A stretch of DNA of 64,000 nt from Lethocerus indicus (lineage: Eukaryota > Arthropoda > Insecta > Hemiptera > Belostomatidae). Location of the stretch: positions 8,040,604-8,104,603 of the forward strand of contig JACDQD010000011.1 of assembly GCA_019843655.1 (NCBI GenBank), written 5' to 3'. A program made the translations under genes and the position numbers. Below are positions 12,101 through 26,172 of this stretch, one piece after another (position 1 is the stretch's first letter; every line of letters begins with the position of its first letter). Below the pieces are notes generated by a model. That model was not told where the DNA came from. It ran no database searches and was given only the letters and a program-made list of their open reading frames with translations.

Positions 12101-15100
12101 TTTCATTATGATATTAGTTAAGTTTTTGTGTTTACATCCCACTAGTACAGAACTTTACCTTCCCGAAATTTTTATTTTGTTTACGTTAACTTTTTACAGG
12201 TTACTAATGTAAAAAGGATACAAGGATAGAACTATGTAAGTAGATGAACGGACCAAATGTGTTGCGTAAATATCATAGAATAAAGTCGATACAATTGAAA
12301 AAGATGCATCCCAAAACGGTAATAATATTAAAATATAATATGCAATAATAAAATGTATTCTTTCTTATTCTATAAATTGCCTATCTTTATCTAGTCTTGC
12401 ATAAATGGGATAGAGCTAATTTTTATCAAATTTAATATTTTAACGTCTTAATTTCCCTATATTTAAACTATATTTTTCGTATATATTTATATATATTATA
12501 AATATATATTCAAATGTTAAAAGGAGAATGGGTTGAGCTCTTGAACCTGTCCCGTAGTGAGCACTCAGTTAAAGGGGGATTATTAATCGGCGTAACAGAC
12601 TAGCTCGAATCGCCGCATTAATCTCATCCGCCACAACATACATTACCATTTCAGAAGTTAGTCATTTTTATCGTTCATTACAGCGGTACAGTGGTACGGC
12701 CTGTAGCGACCGTACGATTACGGTCGAATCAGAGGCTACTTCACACGCGGGTTGGGGGAGAGGGAAGGCGCCGCCACCGCCATGGGAACGGAACATAGAA
12801 GCTATCGGCCTATCGTAGAATTCAATCCGAAATTCAATCGCGACTCTCTCTCTCTCCCCCCTAAGAGTTATTAAATATGCCTTCGGTGTGGAAAAATAAT
12901 TTAAAGATAAATTGGAGTCGGGTCATCGGCTGGATCTGACGATTGGAGGGAGCACGGCGGGCAGTGCGATGCCTTCGGCTGGGTGGAGGGGAAAATTACA
13001 ATTGCGGTCTCTGCGGTCGGACAAAAACCCATTACGATTAAAAGGGGGGAAAATAGGATTGAATGGCGCCCCCACCCCCTCCCTCCTCTCCTACTACGAG
13101 CCCCATAATCCAAATTGAAAAGGTCGCAATTTAAGGAATATGATTTTCGGGAATTAAGTTCCCGACTCCCCCGCGGTGGGAAATTAGTCGGATTACTACC
13201 GGCGTGAGTGTCAGTAAGCGGGACCATTAGTATGACCTGACCTCAAAACGGCGCGGGGGGAGCTACCTCTGTTTTATACCTGTTCGGTGGAATACGGTCA
13301 ATCTCGCGATTTCCCCTACTGACTTTGCCCTGCGCAGTTCCTACCGTAGTGTGGTGCTATACTTATCTACTTCGGCGAGAAGCCGAAACCGGTCTAGCAT
13401 AAGAGACGAAAGAACGAACAGATCAGTCTCTATTTTGCCGAATCAGGTCTACGAATTGATAGAAAATGCGACTGACTGCAGACTGATAATCCAATAAACC
13501 CTAGGAGACGTGTTCGCATCTTGAGTGCCTATACTTATATAATGCTGAAAAATAACACGAACCTCGTGAGAAAAACGTCGGGTTACCCTCGCGCTCCTCG
13601 GAGGTAATGTCGCGAAACACGTGTTACCCGTTGAACAACTTCAATAAGAAAAGTATTTTGCGTACCGCCACCGAAATTGGTACCCTGTAGTATGACCAGG
13701 CTCGGGCGGCCCAAGGGCTGTTCCTATTCCTTAGTCCGAATGACTGGCAGATGCCGAAATTGCGCCCCGCTGTTTGCCAACATACCAAACAGAGTCTAAC
13801 TCTGCCAGTTTCGACACTCGTAATAGCGGCCCCTGTCGTACAAATTTATTCGTTACATAATGTGTAATTTTACCTTTTAAAATTTCGACCCGAATAAATC
13901 CTCGAACACATTACTGAACAAATAATACGGTCGATGTTTACAAATCGTCGTGATACAAATTTGAGATATTTAAATAAGGTGAAACGCCGGTAATATTATT
14001 TTAAATGTTACTGTCGAATATATTTAGATTCAAAATTTCTTCAGCCAGATATTTATATGAGAGTTGCTTACAATATTATGAGAATTGCTCATACAATATA
14101 TTTTTAATTAAATTTTAAATTTAAATATGGGTCCCCGAGGGTTTTAAATACCGAACATGTTCTTTCTATCTTCTATATCCGCATGTCCTTTGCTAGACAT
14201 TTGCCCGTGAGGCATCCTGCGCGCACTTTCACTGTTCAGTCAACCGGTTTTCCAAACCCTCGAACACCGCCGAACAGGTATTCCGAACTAATTAATACTG
14301 CGGTAGTGGCGCTGATATGATAGTAGATAACGACCGGCGCTGATAACGCGCTCTTATAATGCAGTGACAGAGAGGGTGCTCTACCGAGAGAATTACATGG
14401 ATCAAAACACAGACAGTCGGAGGCAGGCCCGGAGAACTTAACGTCTCAATGCTTCGTTTCGGCGGACTTAAGCCCGCGTTCAATTTTCTACGTTGTCCGG
14501 TGTGTAGACAGATTCTGTTCCAGTTGGCTGGGGCCTATGTTGAGGTGAGCGAAGGCGAAATCCCAACCGGTAAGCCCCCGCCCCCCGCCAGCCCACAGTC
14601 GGGGGCGTAGTCCCACACAACCGTTTTTTCCTTCCTACCCTCGGCCTTTAACCGGTTAACGAAAAATTTTTATTTATCGGCGTCCGACCTCCGGGCTGGC
14701 CCTCCGTGGGAACGCCACACCCACACGCCGCACTCCCATATAATCGCCCGGCTAATGAGATTAGTAATTAGCCCGGGAAAATACGCAGGGTCACTCGGGA
14801 GCCGCCGATTCCGATATCGCCTCCCGGTTTTCCGTCTTATTGCGTTTTTTCAGCATTTCTTTTCGCCTTTAATGCCGCGTCCCAACTGGTGTTTAAAGAT
14901 CGTTCGGCCGTGGACTTTAATGGGCCTCGGATCGCGGCGATCATTATTGGGCCCCCCTCATAATTGGCGGACGAACCGGCGATTTCACCTATATGCGCGC
15001 ATTATCGGACTGCTCCCGGCGGTGACGTACCTATTCGGTCAACGGGGCTGTGAGAAAGTTTCGAATGATTGATTAAATTAGAACGGAGTGGCGATGAAGA

Positions 15101-15860
15101 CGAGTTGGATCTTCATTGAACTGTGCACGAAAATCCAGTTAACTCAATAACGGATGCAACTTTCGTGTTGGCATGATCGAGCCGTAAGACCGACGTTTCA
15201 ACTAGTAGCTAACGATTGCAAGGGGCATCAGACTGAACACTGGGACAAAGAATTGAATCTAATTTCTAATTTAACCATTAAACTCTCAATATTCCTGGGG
15301 AGGTAAGAAAAAATCTTTATTATGCTTAACAGACACGACCGGTTGAACATTTAGCGAAACCTCCGCGTCTGCCTGAATTTATATCGAGCGCTTTTGGTCC
15401 CCTTCCAATTTTCAAATGTCTACTTGTTCTGTCGACCTTCCAGTAATTTAGCCCCATATTTGAGAAGACTCTATGTCCGAACAAAGTTAAAATTTCATTT
15501 GGCATTGTATGTGAAATACTACATTGTTTTTATAAGTAATTTATATGCCGATTGACTAATCGAAATAAATTAATTGAGATAGTTTATTTATTTTCAGAAA
15601 ATTGTCAGTATTCCATTATTACTGCTCTAAATAAAATTTTTGAAGGCTGAGCACAAACTATTGTACTTCAAATCGAACGAAACGAGTATTTGGGTTCTTT
15701 TTAAGAAATGGGAGAAGTCTCATCGGATACGGTTTCCGCTATATATATAGTAAGGCATTCAGAGTTGTAGTTGAACGGTGATGTTTCAAATCCTCGCGAA
15801 CATTCACACGTATATATTTAATATATAATTATAACTCATTTAAAACCAGATCGTATATAC
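12101..15860. other. intergenic: AT-rich DNA with GC islands
   Basis: AT-rich at 12101-12640 (long TATATT runs near 12480) and 13860-14150; GC-rich at 12730-13260 and 14520-15060. It contains one family A fragment at 13369. No gene recognised. Confidence 0.45.
13369..13411 (+). repeat. Repeat family A, fragment
   Basis: Short copy with CGGCGAG-AAGCCG, GAAACCGGTC and TAGC-TAAGA in the family order. The CTGAAGA box is truncated to CTACT-TC. The hairpin is conserved as CGGC/GCCG. Confidence 0.6.
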
Positions 15861-15869
15861 ACATTTTCT

Positions 15870-15907
15870 TTTAGTTCATTCTCTCTTCTCGTTGGCATAT
15901 GCGAAAG
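15870..15907 (-). repeat. Repeat family B, 3' part, inverted
   Basis: On the minus strand this reads CTTTCGCATATGCCAACG then AGAAGAGAGAATGAACTAA, matching the 3' block of the copy at 5504. It shows that the family inserts in both orientations. Confidence 0.6.
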
Positions 15908-16320
15908 CTTTGCATTCAATACTGCATGGCCACCGATTCTTTAACATTCAACTTCCGAACCAATATATTCCTCTTCATCGTGGGGTTCATTCCTGGAGAC
16001 CCCGTCAGGGAAACCCCGTACTGAACTGCAGTTTATTAAGGCCGAAATTCCAGGGCGGATTCGACGGTGCAATCGTCGCTCGTCCTTATTATATAACCCG
16101 GCGATAAGAGTCGGCCGTGTCGCTCGGGGCTGAATTTATATTCAGTTTACGGGCGGTCGGGCCGTTTTCCCACCCCCTCCGTTTAGCCGGCAGTTAACGC
16201 CGCGAAATCATTTACATGGGGGCGGTTGAGGGGTCTCCGCCGTGTTTCTGTCTGTTGGGGCCGACGGGACGGGACTACTAATGAATAGCGCCGCCCGGAC
16301 TCTTGTCTGCCGGCACTTAT

Positions 16321-16342
16321 CTCTCTCCCTCCCTCCCTCCAT

Positions 16343-16375
<33 letters not shown>

Positions 16376-16376
16376 C
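16321..16376 (+). repeat. CT/CCCT microsatellite
   Basis: Compound pyrimidine tract: CCCT tetranucleotides followed by about 13 CT units. Confidence 0.92.
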
Positions 16377-18945
16377 TTACTCGGTGCGCGTTTTCAATAA
16401 AGTGAAGAAACGGTCGCCGATGAGAACTCCCCGCGGCCAATTTTTTGCCTTCAATCCTGGAGATGTTACAATTAATGTCTATTAATTTCTCTCGGCTGTC
16501 CGGGGAATTTATCGCGGCCGGCCCTTGCGGTGAATGCTAATCGGGCCCGTCCCCGGCAGCACTATCCGGCCTAAGAATACCGATAGGATTATTTACTTCT
16601 TCACAAAGCATAGGCGACAACAAATACGCCGATATTTCAAACATAAGGGGAAAACTGTTTCACTGCGACAGTATAATTATTCTCTACGCAATTATCTATC
16701 ACTGGCAGACAGAATAACAGATAGCTCCGTTAATGGCCTCAAACGGTAATACGAGAACGCGAAGAGCTTAGCCCGAGTAGCAATTGTTACTCGTAGAACG
16801 GCCGGCATAAATAATGTTCCGGGGCTGTAATTAAAGTTAAAACTAATTAAATTGCCAAAAACGGAAAGTTGGGGGAGGCGTCGGCGACTCAGAAGGGAGG
16901 AAACCACTAATTTAAGAAAACGGGGGGAAAAAACCCTTCGGTATCGGGACAAAAAAAAATAAATTGGCTCATCCGGGGCGTTGTACGGATTTTTCTTGGC
17001 GTGGGCGTGTAGTTGGCCGGGTAAGGGGATGGGATATATCAAGCCCAGATGATTACAGGGTGTCGCTCGGGGGCTCGCAGTTCAACCCCCACGGCAACGC
17101 CCCCTGGGTAGTGGCCAACCTCACTCCCGACCCGGTAGTGCACTCTACGAACCCCCGAAACTCATCACCCGGGTTTCGGCAACAGTACCCGGCCCGTTGC
17201 CAATTAACAGGTAGGTTTCTGCTAACTGTTTTAGGAGGGGGAGAAACCGCAACCGGGGGCAGGATTTTTATTCTTCTACAGGTAATATCGCGGTCCGAAT
17301 ATCTGTACCCGAGCAGCAAAACAGTTTTACCGTAATTTAGAAAAATGTAATTTCTCTTTAAACTGTATAATATATAATTTGTTGTCTGTGTGTAAGTGTG
17401 GCCTATTTTAGAGCGTTTCCATCGATTACCGCCCTTACATATACAAACTAATGTCCGTGGCATATAAGAAATGTCGACCTCTGGGCCCCATTAATTATTC
17501 TATGGGCAATATCGCGGCGTCAAAATATTTGAGGTTATTTAACGAAATAGAAATTTGGACATCCGCCTTGAATTAATAACAGGCTTCGAATTTCGAAAAA
17601 AGGATCTCGTCCTTGCAAAGGATCCGCGGTGCAATTTACCCGGAGGTGAGGTCACCGCCAATTTAGAGGCCTGCCGCCACAACAGCCTGCCCGGCTTCAT
17701 TTTATTTTCGTTTTATTTCTTTTTTTTTAAAAAAGGAACCTTGCCTTTATTTTTAAACCGCTCTTAGAGAATAGTACTCCGGGACAATTGAGGATGACGC
17801 CGTGCCAGAAACGAGTCTGGGAAAACCCGCAGATCGGTGATTCAGCCGACTTTCTTTCGCATGACCCGGCCCTATGAATGGCTCCTTTCATTCATACCCA
17901 TCATTTGGTAGTGGAGTTCTCAAAAATAATTGTTTCTAACGAAGTAAACATTACTAAAATATTCGTTCTAAATACTTGAGAGCTAGCTCCTGTAGCTCGC
18001 AGTAATGACACAACAATGCCTTAGATGGACAACGATTGACAGTGTTACTAATAAAGACTAAAAAGACTACCCCTACGAAATTCATAGTTTTGTTCCCTTG
18101 CTTATTACAACACATGTCATTATACCGCGTGAATAAGATTACTTGAATATTTTTTCACCGAGGGTTGCTTATTTTGTGGTGTCTCTATTCCGAAATCAAT
18201 CGAATGTATACTCTTAGCAAATACACTAGGAACGTTGCCATATCGCAACGAAACGAGTCAACGGTTTGAAATATACACGTGTACATACTTTGCATCAACT
18301 AATAAAATTCAGTAAAACATGCAACAGAATGATGTCATGCAATCGTGCTTCACAAGAAAATTGTATACTATGTCATATAAATATTATGTTTTCAGACCCA
18401 CCACCACAAGAATGCATGCATAATATATACGACTGCCACGTTTAAAGATTATGTACTGACTTTTAATTGCTATTTATTTAATGCCTAGCTTATAAATGAA
18501 TCACTGACTTAATTAATCAATTAAACAATTATAAATTCGCAATTTATTTTATTTTTAATAAAAGAAATTGAATGTTTTATTTTCGGAATTGTCAAATATT
18601 TTTATGTTTTCTTCTAGGTTGTTTTTTTTTATTCATTACGGCGACATATTTATAGGCGTGTAATCTTTATTGCCGTAAATATTATTTAAGCAGTCAAGTC
18701 GACCGGAATCCATTAACCGACAGAAATATACGATATCAGATAAAGTGTTTACCTTTGAAAATCCAACGTTGGGGGTCGGCATGTGGTGGATGCCCATATC
18801 GTGACGCTTGAACACTGAAACATAGAAAAAAGAAAAAGAGGTGCAATCAGAAATCGGTACTGGGCGGAATATAGCCGGTCGCTCAGATGAGCCGGCCGAT
18901 AGAGGAGCCCTATCCCCGGGTTGTGCCTCATTTCGTGACCAACGG

Positions 18946-18973
18946 CCTTCCTTCCTTCCTTCCTTCCTTCCTT
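18946..18973 (+). repeat. (CCTT)7 microsatellite
   Basis: Seven tandem CCTT units with a short degenerate tail. Confidence 0.93.
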
Positions 18974-19668
18974 ATTTCCTTCTCCGAACGACTAGGAAAA
19001 AGGGGTTGAATAAATGCGAAATTCCTAGTTCCCACTATAACGGTTGGCGGAGGGCGGGGTTTCAACCCTTTGGGCGGTATCATTGAGATGTTAGCCCACC
19101 CCCCACACTACTCGGAAACCCAAAGAACAAAAGAACGAAAACATAAGAAAATCATATATCAACAATCGGAAATTCTTGCGATGCAACTGACAAAACTACC
19201 ATGCCATCGTTCCCACGTGTAATATTTCATCGGTCAATTATACGAATATTATTTTAGGGCCAAAAAAATTATTTAAAAAAAAGTACCGTCATTTAAAATT
19301 CAATGACAGTGGGACAATAGCGAGGGCGTATATAGGAGAAACGGGCGCTATGACTCAATTGTCGGTGAACAATCAAGAACAATGTAAATAATAAAAATAA
19401 ACCCAATCCGGTCGCCGTGTCGTTGATTTGCGAGAGCAATAAAATTTTATAGTTGTATTGTTTGCCGCTGTTGCACGGTCGTATTGTTTTTTCGCCTATT
19501 TTAAATAAGGGGAATTAAGAGGGAGTGAGATAAATAATAACGTTTGTTCAATCTACAGCTGGTTAGCTGTATTAGAGCGACGATGTTCTTTAAATTATCG
19601 GACGTACTATATTTTTTTTTTAAATTATAAAGATGATTAAATGAATTTTGAAGCCGGATTATTTAAAG

Positions 19669-19730
19669 CTACTGGAGACGGCGAGATGCCGAAAAATATT
19701 TGGTGTATTGAACGCAAGGAGACAGAGGAT
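19669..19730 (+). repeat. Repeat family A, diverged copy
   Basis: GCTACTGGAGA, GGCGAG-ATGCC, GAAA and, 30 bases on, AGGAGACAGA match the family order, but the ACCGGTC box has decayed. Sharing both the core and the downstream GAGGAGACAGA block argues for common ancestry rather than chance. Confidence 0.55.
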
Positions 19731-21880
19731 AGGAATGAAGGTATTCCAAACCCTCGTATGTTAAATTACTTGAAATCCATTATTAAATCCCTATTTCCCC
19801 GATACTTATCGGACGACTGTCCGATGCACAGTCAAGGCGAAATTATGGTATTTCTCCGTATACGGTAGACTACCGGCAAGACGTTCTATATCTATGGGAG
19901 GGCGGAACGGGGGGGGGGTTCACGGGGTCTCGGGTCTACCTCTGACAGTTATCAATGGCCCGCCGCTCGGTAATGGCCCCATTCTCTTTAGTCGGCGGAT
20001 CGGGAACTCATTTTTCGAAAATGAAATACGACATTGATTTTTAGATCCCTCTTTTATTTTCCCTCGCGTAGCGACCCGGGCGCGGGGACTTGTCGTCTTC
20101 TCGTTAGCGGGGGCCCGCTGATATATTTTGACGCATGGCTACTTAAATCATAGACGGGCGTCGTAAATTACTTTGCCGCTTCATTTATTAAAATGTTATT
20201 ACTGGACGTCAGCTAACGAATGACCCCCTCCCCCCAGAACCACTCCTATTTTTCTACTATTTTCCCGTACCCCTTTTTCTATATCTTCCTCCTCGCTTAT
20301 TCGCCTAATCTTAACTTCAAATACCTTTTGATTTATATCTTTCTATTAGTACATTGCGAGGAGCGAGAGTGCTAATTTAAAATTTAAGGAATATAATTTA
20401 TCGTCCTTGCAGCATTATGTTTCCACTCGCTCTCGGTTCCTTCCTCATGTTTTACTAACCGACGAAGTGCCCCGTGTAACACTGTTACTATAAGATTTTT
20501 AATTGCTGAAAGTAACAATGCTTACAGGACATGCTACTGTAGTACCTGACGTTTATTCTGTCTGCATACGGACGAATGTATTTTTGTTCAATACAGCTGT
20601 CTAAGTGCCCACTTATTAATTTGAAATCAGTTTTGAGAACAATACTTTAGATCAGGAATTGGTCCGGAAATGACAGGGAACACCCATAAATATGATGAGT
20701 AGTCCTGCTGCTAAATTTCCCCTACTGGAGAGTACCCCCGGAAAATAACATTCTGGATTTATCATAAATATGTTTCAATCAGGATGATGCTGCCAAAATA
20801 CTAGAAGAATTAAGGGTTCATGTTGTAGATAAATTTTATATAAATAAATTCTCATGTACATTTGAAAGTTACTTATTTAGTCAGTATATAAAGCGCACAA
20901 ATCAAGGAATGCAGTAACGCTTAATATAGGAACGGCCTGACCTACAATCGGGAACTGGAATATTAATGTAAAATAATAGCATTCTTTATACTTATCATTA
21001 TAATTGACGGGTAAATTATGATGGGCTGAAAATTTGTTTTCGATCGCATTAGTCGTATTTCAGGAGTGTTACGCGATATGGTTTCAAGGAATGATACACG
21101 CAATATTATAATAAGGCTGTTCAACCCGCTGTTATAAACTGTTATTATATCGGAATATTTGTACAGCAATAGTGTAGCGCGAATTCAGAGCGCCTTCTGG
21201 TAAACGAGCGCCGGTATTCAGAAGGAGATAAAATAAAATTTAAAGCCAGTTACGGCCTGTAGAAAAAAAGGACCAAGAGCTTAATGATCTTCGCCGCTCC
21301 GCGAACGGAGAAAGGGCGGAGGCGAGACCTCGATAATGTTCCCGAACCAAACATTTGTTATTTGGAAACAAAAAAGCGTATTACTTTAAAAGTGTAATGG
21401 CTATATTGCAGAAATGGACCGAGGTATCGGCTTCGCGTTAACGACAAACGATAGCGTCGTTCCTCTCTCCTGAGGTCGATCATTAAAAAACACATTGGAG
21501 TTGAACCAAACAGATTCAAACTATGCTCAACTATAAATTATCTACAATACGATACTGAATATGATATTATGGACTTGAACTATGGTGTATGGCCAAGACC
21601 TCGACCCTGAATAAAATTCATACAGTTCGGACAAAAATGTTAAGAAAAATAACCATCCCTACAACAGTCTCTAAAGCCTTGTTCTACAGTATAATAAATT
21701 CAAGCCCAGGACCTCACATCATTGCAATCCTTTAGTTCCACATAAACACCGCAAAACAAAATATAATAGATAAAATGAGATGCCAGTGGATTTATCTTCA
21801 TTGTACCGTTATACTAGTTGAATAATAACGATGTCTCTAATGTTTCACACAGTGGAGGGATTTAATAAAAGACAGGAAAT
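19731..21880. other. intergenic DNA
   Basis: A short GC-rich block at 19890-20130, then AT-rich sequence. Nothing recognised. Confidence 0.45.
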
Positions 21881-24800
21881 TTTCGCCGAGGTACATAAAC
21901 CGGATAATTATTTACCGGCTGGTTGGAAATTCACTTTCGCCTGTCAATTAAACTTCCAGCGTCCAAGAATTATGAGTCGGCGGGATCGGCGAGTCGAATG
22001 ATAACGCCGGGATCCTCAAACGAGCGTACATTTACGTCGAATCGGGCCGATGAGTCGCTCTGTAATACCGCGGTCCCATCTCCCTCCCGCCCCCCGGCAC
22101 ATAAATCAACGCCTCGGGCCCGCCTCGCCCAACAATGGGCGATAACTCGGGCTCCCATTTATTTGTATTTTTTGTTGTTCCAATCCGGGGTGGGGGAACA
22201 AATACTTTTCCAATACTCGGTAACGTCGCCGTTCGCATTTGGTTTTTTTGAGCTATGATCGACCAGCAGGACAACGGCGCAGGTGAGCTCCAAAGCCTGT
22301 GGCGGACACAGGGACTAGGTCCCACTTGAGTCATCTCCATTTCTGACGACGCTGTCCACGAGAACTATTAAATAACAATTGGCATAGACCATAATGATAA
22401 TCAAATGATTTATTGATACTTCATCGAAACTGTTCCGGTACAGTCAGGTTCATCGAAGTATGAAGCTTTTTACTTTATTCATTGCAATCTGTTGTTCCAG
22501 TCCTAGTTATTACCGCCTTCAGTAACTTTTGAGGGATGTTCATCAGTGTCGTATGTAATTATACGATACTTTGATCTGAGACCCAGTTTTTGACGATCTA
22601 TAAATGTCGGGCTCCAGTAAGTGCGGAGTTCCTGTAACGACCGTGTTTTCTGGACGGAAGATAGAGCTTCGGTTATTCTAGACCATCGTTAAATTGGACT
22701 GGGTTGTGTCGAACGGCATCGCAGTGGGAGGGGGGAAGCCGACTCGGCCTTGACTGGCTTTAGTTCCGGGTATATCACTCAGCCTCCCTCTCCGCCTCCT
22801 TCTCTCTTTTACTCTTTCCTTTTACCCATTTCCGTCGCGCTCTCTCTCTCTCTCTCTTTCTGGGTGCACCTGTGGCCCGACCCGGGCCGACACGCGGACT
22901 GCCCTGTTCGAACCGCCAGTCCCTCGCATATAGAGCCCTCTAATTGTTCATTTACATATCCCGAGAGGGAGACGGCTACCCCGGGCAAAGTCCACACAAC
23001 TGGTCACACGGCTCTCTGAATGGGAGAAAGAAAAGAATAAGCGTTACCTGTTAGAATGCCTGTCTCGAACGTTTCGTTACGGCCGCTCCAGTATCATTAG
23101 GATTAGTCCAAATAAAATTCGAAATTCGTTCCGGATTAAGAGTATTCTTAATGATATTCCAGAACCCAGAAATACGCGAGAATCGCTTTATTAAAGCCTA
23201 TTTCTGTATGGCTAACTACCGTATTTAGGATAAACCTTTAAATCTCTAAATAATTCATATTTAGCCCTAAGCACTGCCTGAAATAGTTGTCCACTGATAA
23301 GTTTGTATGCAACAGCTTGTCTTTACATTAGCCCGAAAATAACGCAATAAAAGAGAATCATATTGTACGAAGTAAATTCTAATTTAATTTATAGCCTGTT
23401 GGTAGAATAGCGTAGTAGGAATTAGAAATCCCCCCCTAATTTTAAATCAGGTTTAACAACCTTTAGTTTTAGATCTATCTGTATGCTCTATAGCTTTAAT
23501 ATTATTTTCAGTGTCTACTCCCAATTCTTCATTTGGTGCTGGTTCTCCGAGTTTCCATAGAGTTCCTGGACTCGGCCCACCAATTCAGAAACAAAAAAAA
23601 AATAAAAGAAAAAACTGAAAAAAAAATTGTACGAGGACGAAGCCAATAATTGGGGTGGGTGTAGAACAGGTTGTGAGTCGATGGGGGTGGGCGGGGGGGG
23701 GCGCATAGCAGAGCGTCCCCTCCAATAATAACAGCTTTCCCGGGCGGGCCATTACGCGTTAAGCGCATTACCGCTCCACGCACACAGATAAAGGGGACTC
23801 ATCCCCGGGGTCCCTCGGGGTTCCGATTCCTTTTCCAACAATCCCTCCGATATACCGACTTTGACTCGAGTGTTTCGGGCTCCGACTTTCGAATCTGTCG
23901 GGCCCAAATAGTACTGGTACAAAGAAACGCCGGGGGGGAATTTGACCGTTGTGACCCATTAAAAACCCGGCAGTGGGACCTGCTACATATTAAGTTACGA
24001 TAGACGTCACGTTGCGGTTCAAAAAATGCAGAGCGGAGGTCAAACTCAACAGATAACATTCCTAGGCCTCGCACGAAACCCTAACATTGATACAGCTAAA
24101 AATTACGATCTAAACCGGGCTTAAACAATAAATTAGTTATGACCATACAGAATTTGGATAGAAATTTTTGGTTAATTTTCTCTTCTGAGTGGATACCGCA
24201 AACTTAACACCCGCGACGCCATCCCCTTTACCAAGTGGGATCGTTCGCGTTGTCTACTATTGGTGGGGAAAACCTTAATCTACTGGGAAGAAAAGCTTGG
24301 TTTTGGACTAAGGGACTCGGACTGTGGTGCTTAGGCCAGGTCCAAAACCTTAATGAAATTCAGACTAGGAAAACAGTGGAAACTAATAAGAATTAAAGTA
24401 CTCTGCAGTGTTCTCGCGTAGCACTAAACTAAATATTCTTATAACGAAATGTATTTAATTTGCGCGTACTTTTATGTGACCTCAGATAGGATCGTTCCGG
24501 GAACTACTACGCCCTCGCCGAGACGCTCTCGGGTGAGCAGAGTGCGAGTATTATAGCTGTGACGTGAGGCTCGGTAGTGATTTCAATTTACTGTGAGAGG
24601 CCGGGACGGGCGATGGCGTGAGGGGGCTCTTCGCGTCGGTATCTCCTAATTATTTCCACCTGATAAATTGTTGGGGCCATTAGCGGTGTAACAAGCCGGC
24701 ACGTTGTACAAGTGTGCTCAATCATCCGCTCGGAGTTTTCAGGTTTCCCAGTTTTCGGTTCCCCCTCGGGGAAATATGAACCCGTTAAATTGAAATGTGT

Positions 24801-25740
24801 TCCCAACGTTTCGGGAACAATTCTTAAAAAATTATTTATTTATTGGTTGATTGGAACATTAAACGACCGCCTTACATTGTGTAACGTTCACTGATGGGAC
24901 ATTATACGGCGCTAACGACTTGGACTGTACTCTGTTTTACCTTTATATAGAACGGTCCCAATCACTATTGCCCGCAGTAACGATCGATTGCATTTAATTA
25001 ATTTGAAACACCGCAATCACGGCCATTACAATTGAAAATTAGCCGCATAATTAATTTGTCTTCAAACAACCACCAAAGTAAGCGAAATAAATAAATAACA
25101 TTTTACGACAATCGTGTTACATGAAAAAAATTCACTGAAGAGTGATTAATAATAAGCAATATTAATTATTAAACACGAGTTAGGCCACTTAGTGACCTCG
25201 AAAAATTGGCATTCCATTCATCATAATGAACCTCTCTGTGTGTCAAACTAGGCTACGGACATACTGTCATAACCTGATTGGTGGTTAAAAAATGGCATTT
25301 CGCGTATAAATAAACTAGATAGTTAGGATAAAGTATACATAAAAATCAAATGATCAGAATGTCCTCCATGATGGTCTGATGATCGGGGGTGGTTTGATGG
25401 AATGGCTTCCATGAAAATAAATTGAATAATTGCTGGAAATATTATATTACGGTCTGGGGCTGTGATAGGACAATAATTTATATTGATAGGTGGAATCAAT
25501 TTACGGTGCCTAAAAATATGTATTTAGTAATGTATTAAAAGAAGCGTAACGGAGAATCCGGCACAGAATATATATAACAATATTCGTAACCGACTAGAGA
25601 TCGGATGAACCGTTTTTACGTAGGTCGTCTCTGAACCCATTCGCTTTCCAGTTCGCACCGTTGCGTGTTGCCGTTTGCAGGTTTGCGAACAAAAGGAGAA
25701 TAAAAAAAAAATCTAGAACCAATCCGGTTTCAATTACCTC
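21881..25740. other. intergenic: alternating GC islands and AT-rich DNA
   Basis: GC-rich islands at 21890-22270, 22690-23030 and 23640-23990; AT-rich elsewhere. Open frames in the islands are unsupported. A poly-A/T-rich interruption lies near 23590-23630. Confidence 0.45.
22840..22857 (+). repeat. CT microsatellite
   Basis: About nine CT units in a pyrimidine-rich stretch (22790-22860). Confidence 0.85.
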
Positions 25741-25910
25741 TAAACGACGCCAATTCCACGGGGGAGTTTAAGCGGCCGAAGAAGGAGGTTCATTAACATC
25801 GGCCATTGTTGGTCGGCCGAGATTGATTTAGCGCCGGCCATTGTCTCCGCGGGACGCTACCAGTGTATTTCACGCCCGTTTTAATTAGACGTTAATTATT
25901 ATATTGGGAA
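25741..25910. promoter_or_regulatory. candidate enhancer with paired Sox-type motifs
   Basis: Within a GC-rich, non-coding island the 10-mer CGGCCATTGT occurs twice, 35 bases apart (25801-25810 and 25836-25845 approximately), giving CCATTGTT and CCATTGTC. These resemble Sox/HMG sites. TAATTA-like homeodomain sites follow. It is not coding on either strand. Function is inferred only from motif clustering. Confidence 0.25.
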
Positions 25911-26172
25911 AACGCACACGGACTCTCCGTTCCCAATTACCCGGGGGATCGGGGTCGAGGAGGGTAAGGGGAGGAAGACGCCCCCCGGATTCGTGGTGTT
26001 CCCAGTTTTCGCTCCAACTCTTTGAATATTCAACGCGACGCCTCTGTTTTCCGGCGGGAGAAATTTATCGTTTAAGGTGTGATAAAATATTTAGAACAAT
26101 TATTAATCAATCTAACCCCCTGAGTATATCGTTCAGGTATGAATATAGGTACATCCAAAACGGCGTCCTTAA

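Larger units (their letters stand above)
15908..19660. other. intergenic: GC island then AT-rich DNA
   Basis: GC-rich at about 15990-17300, with the CT microsatellite at 16321. AT-rich at 17900-18750, then the CCTT repeat at 18946. No coding frame could be supported. Confidence 0.45.
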
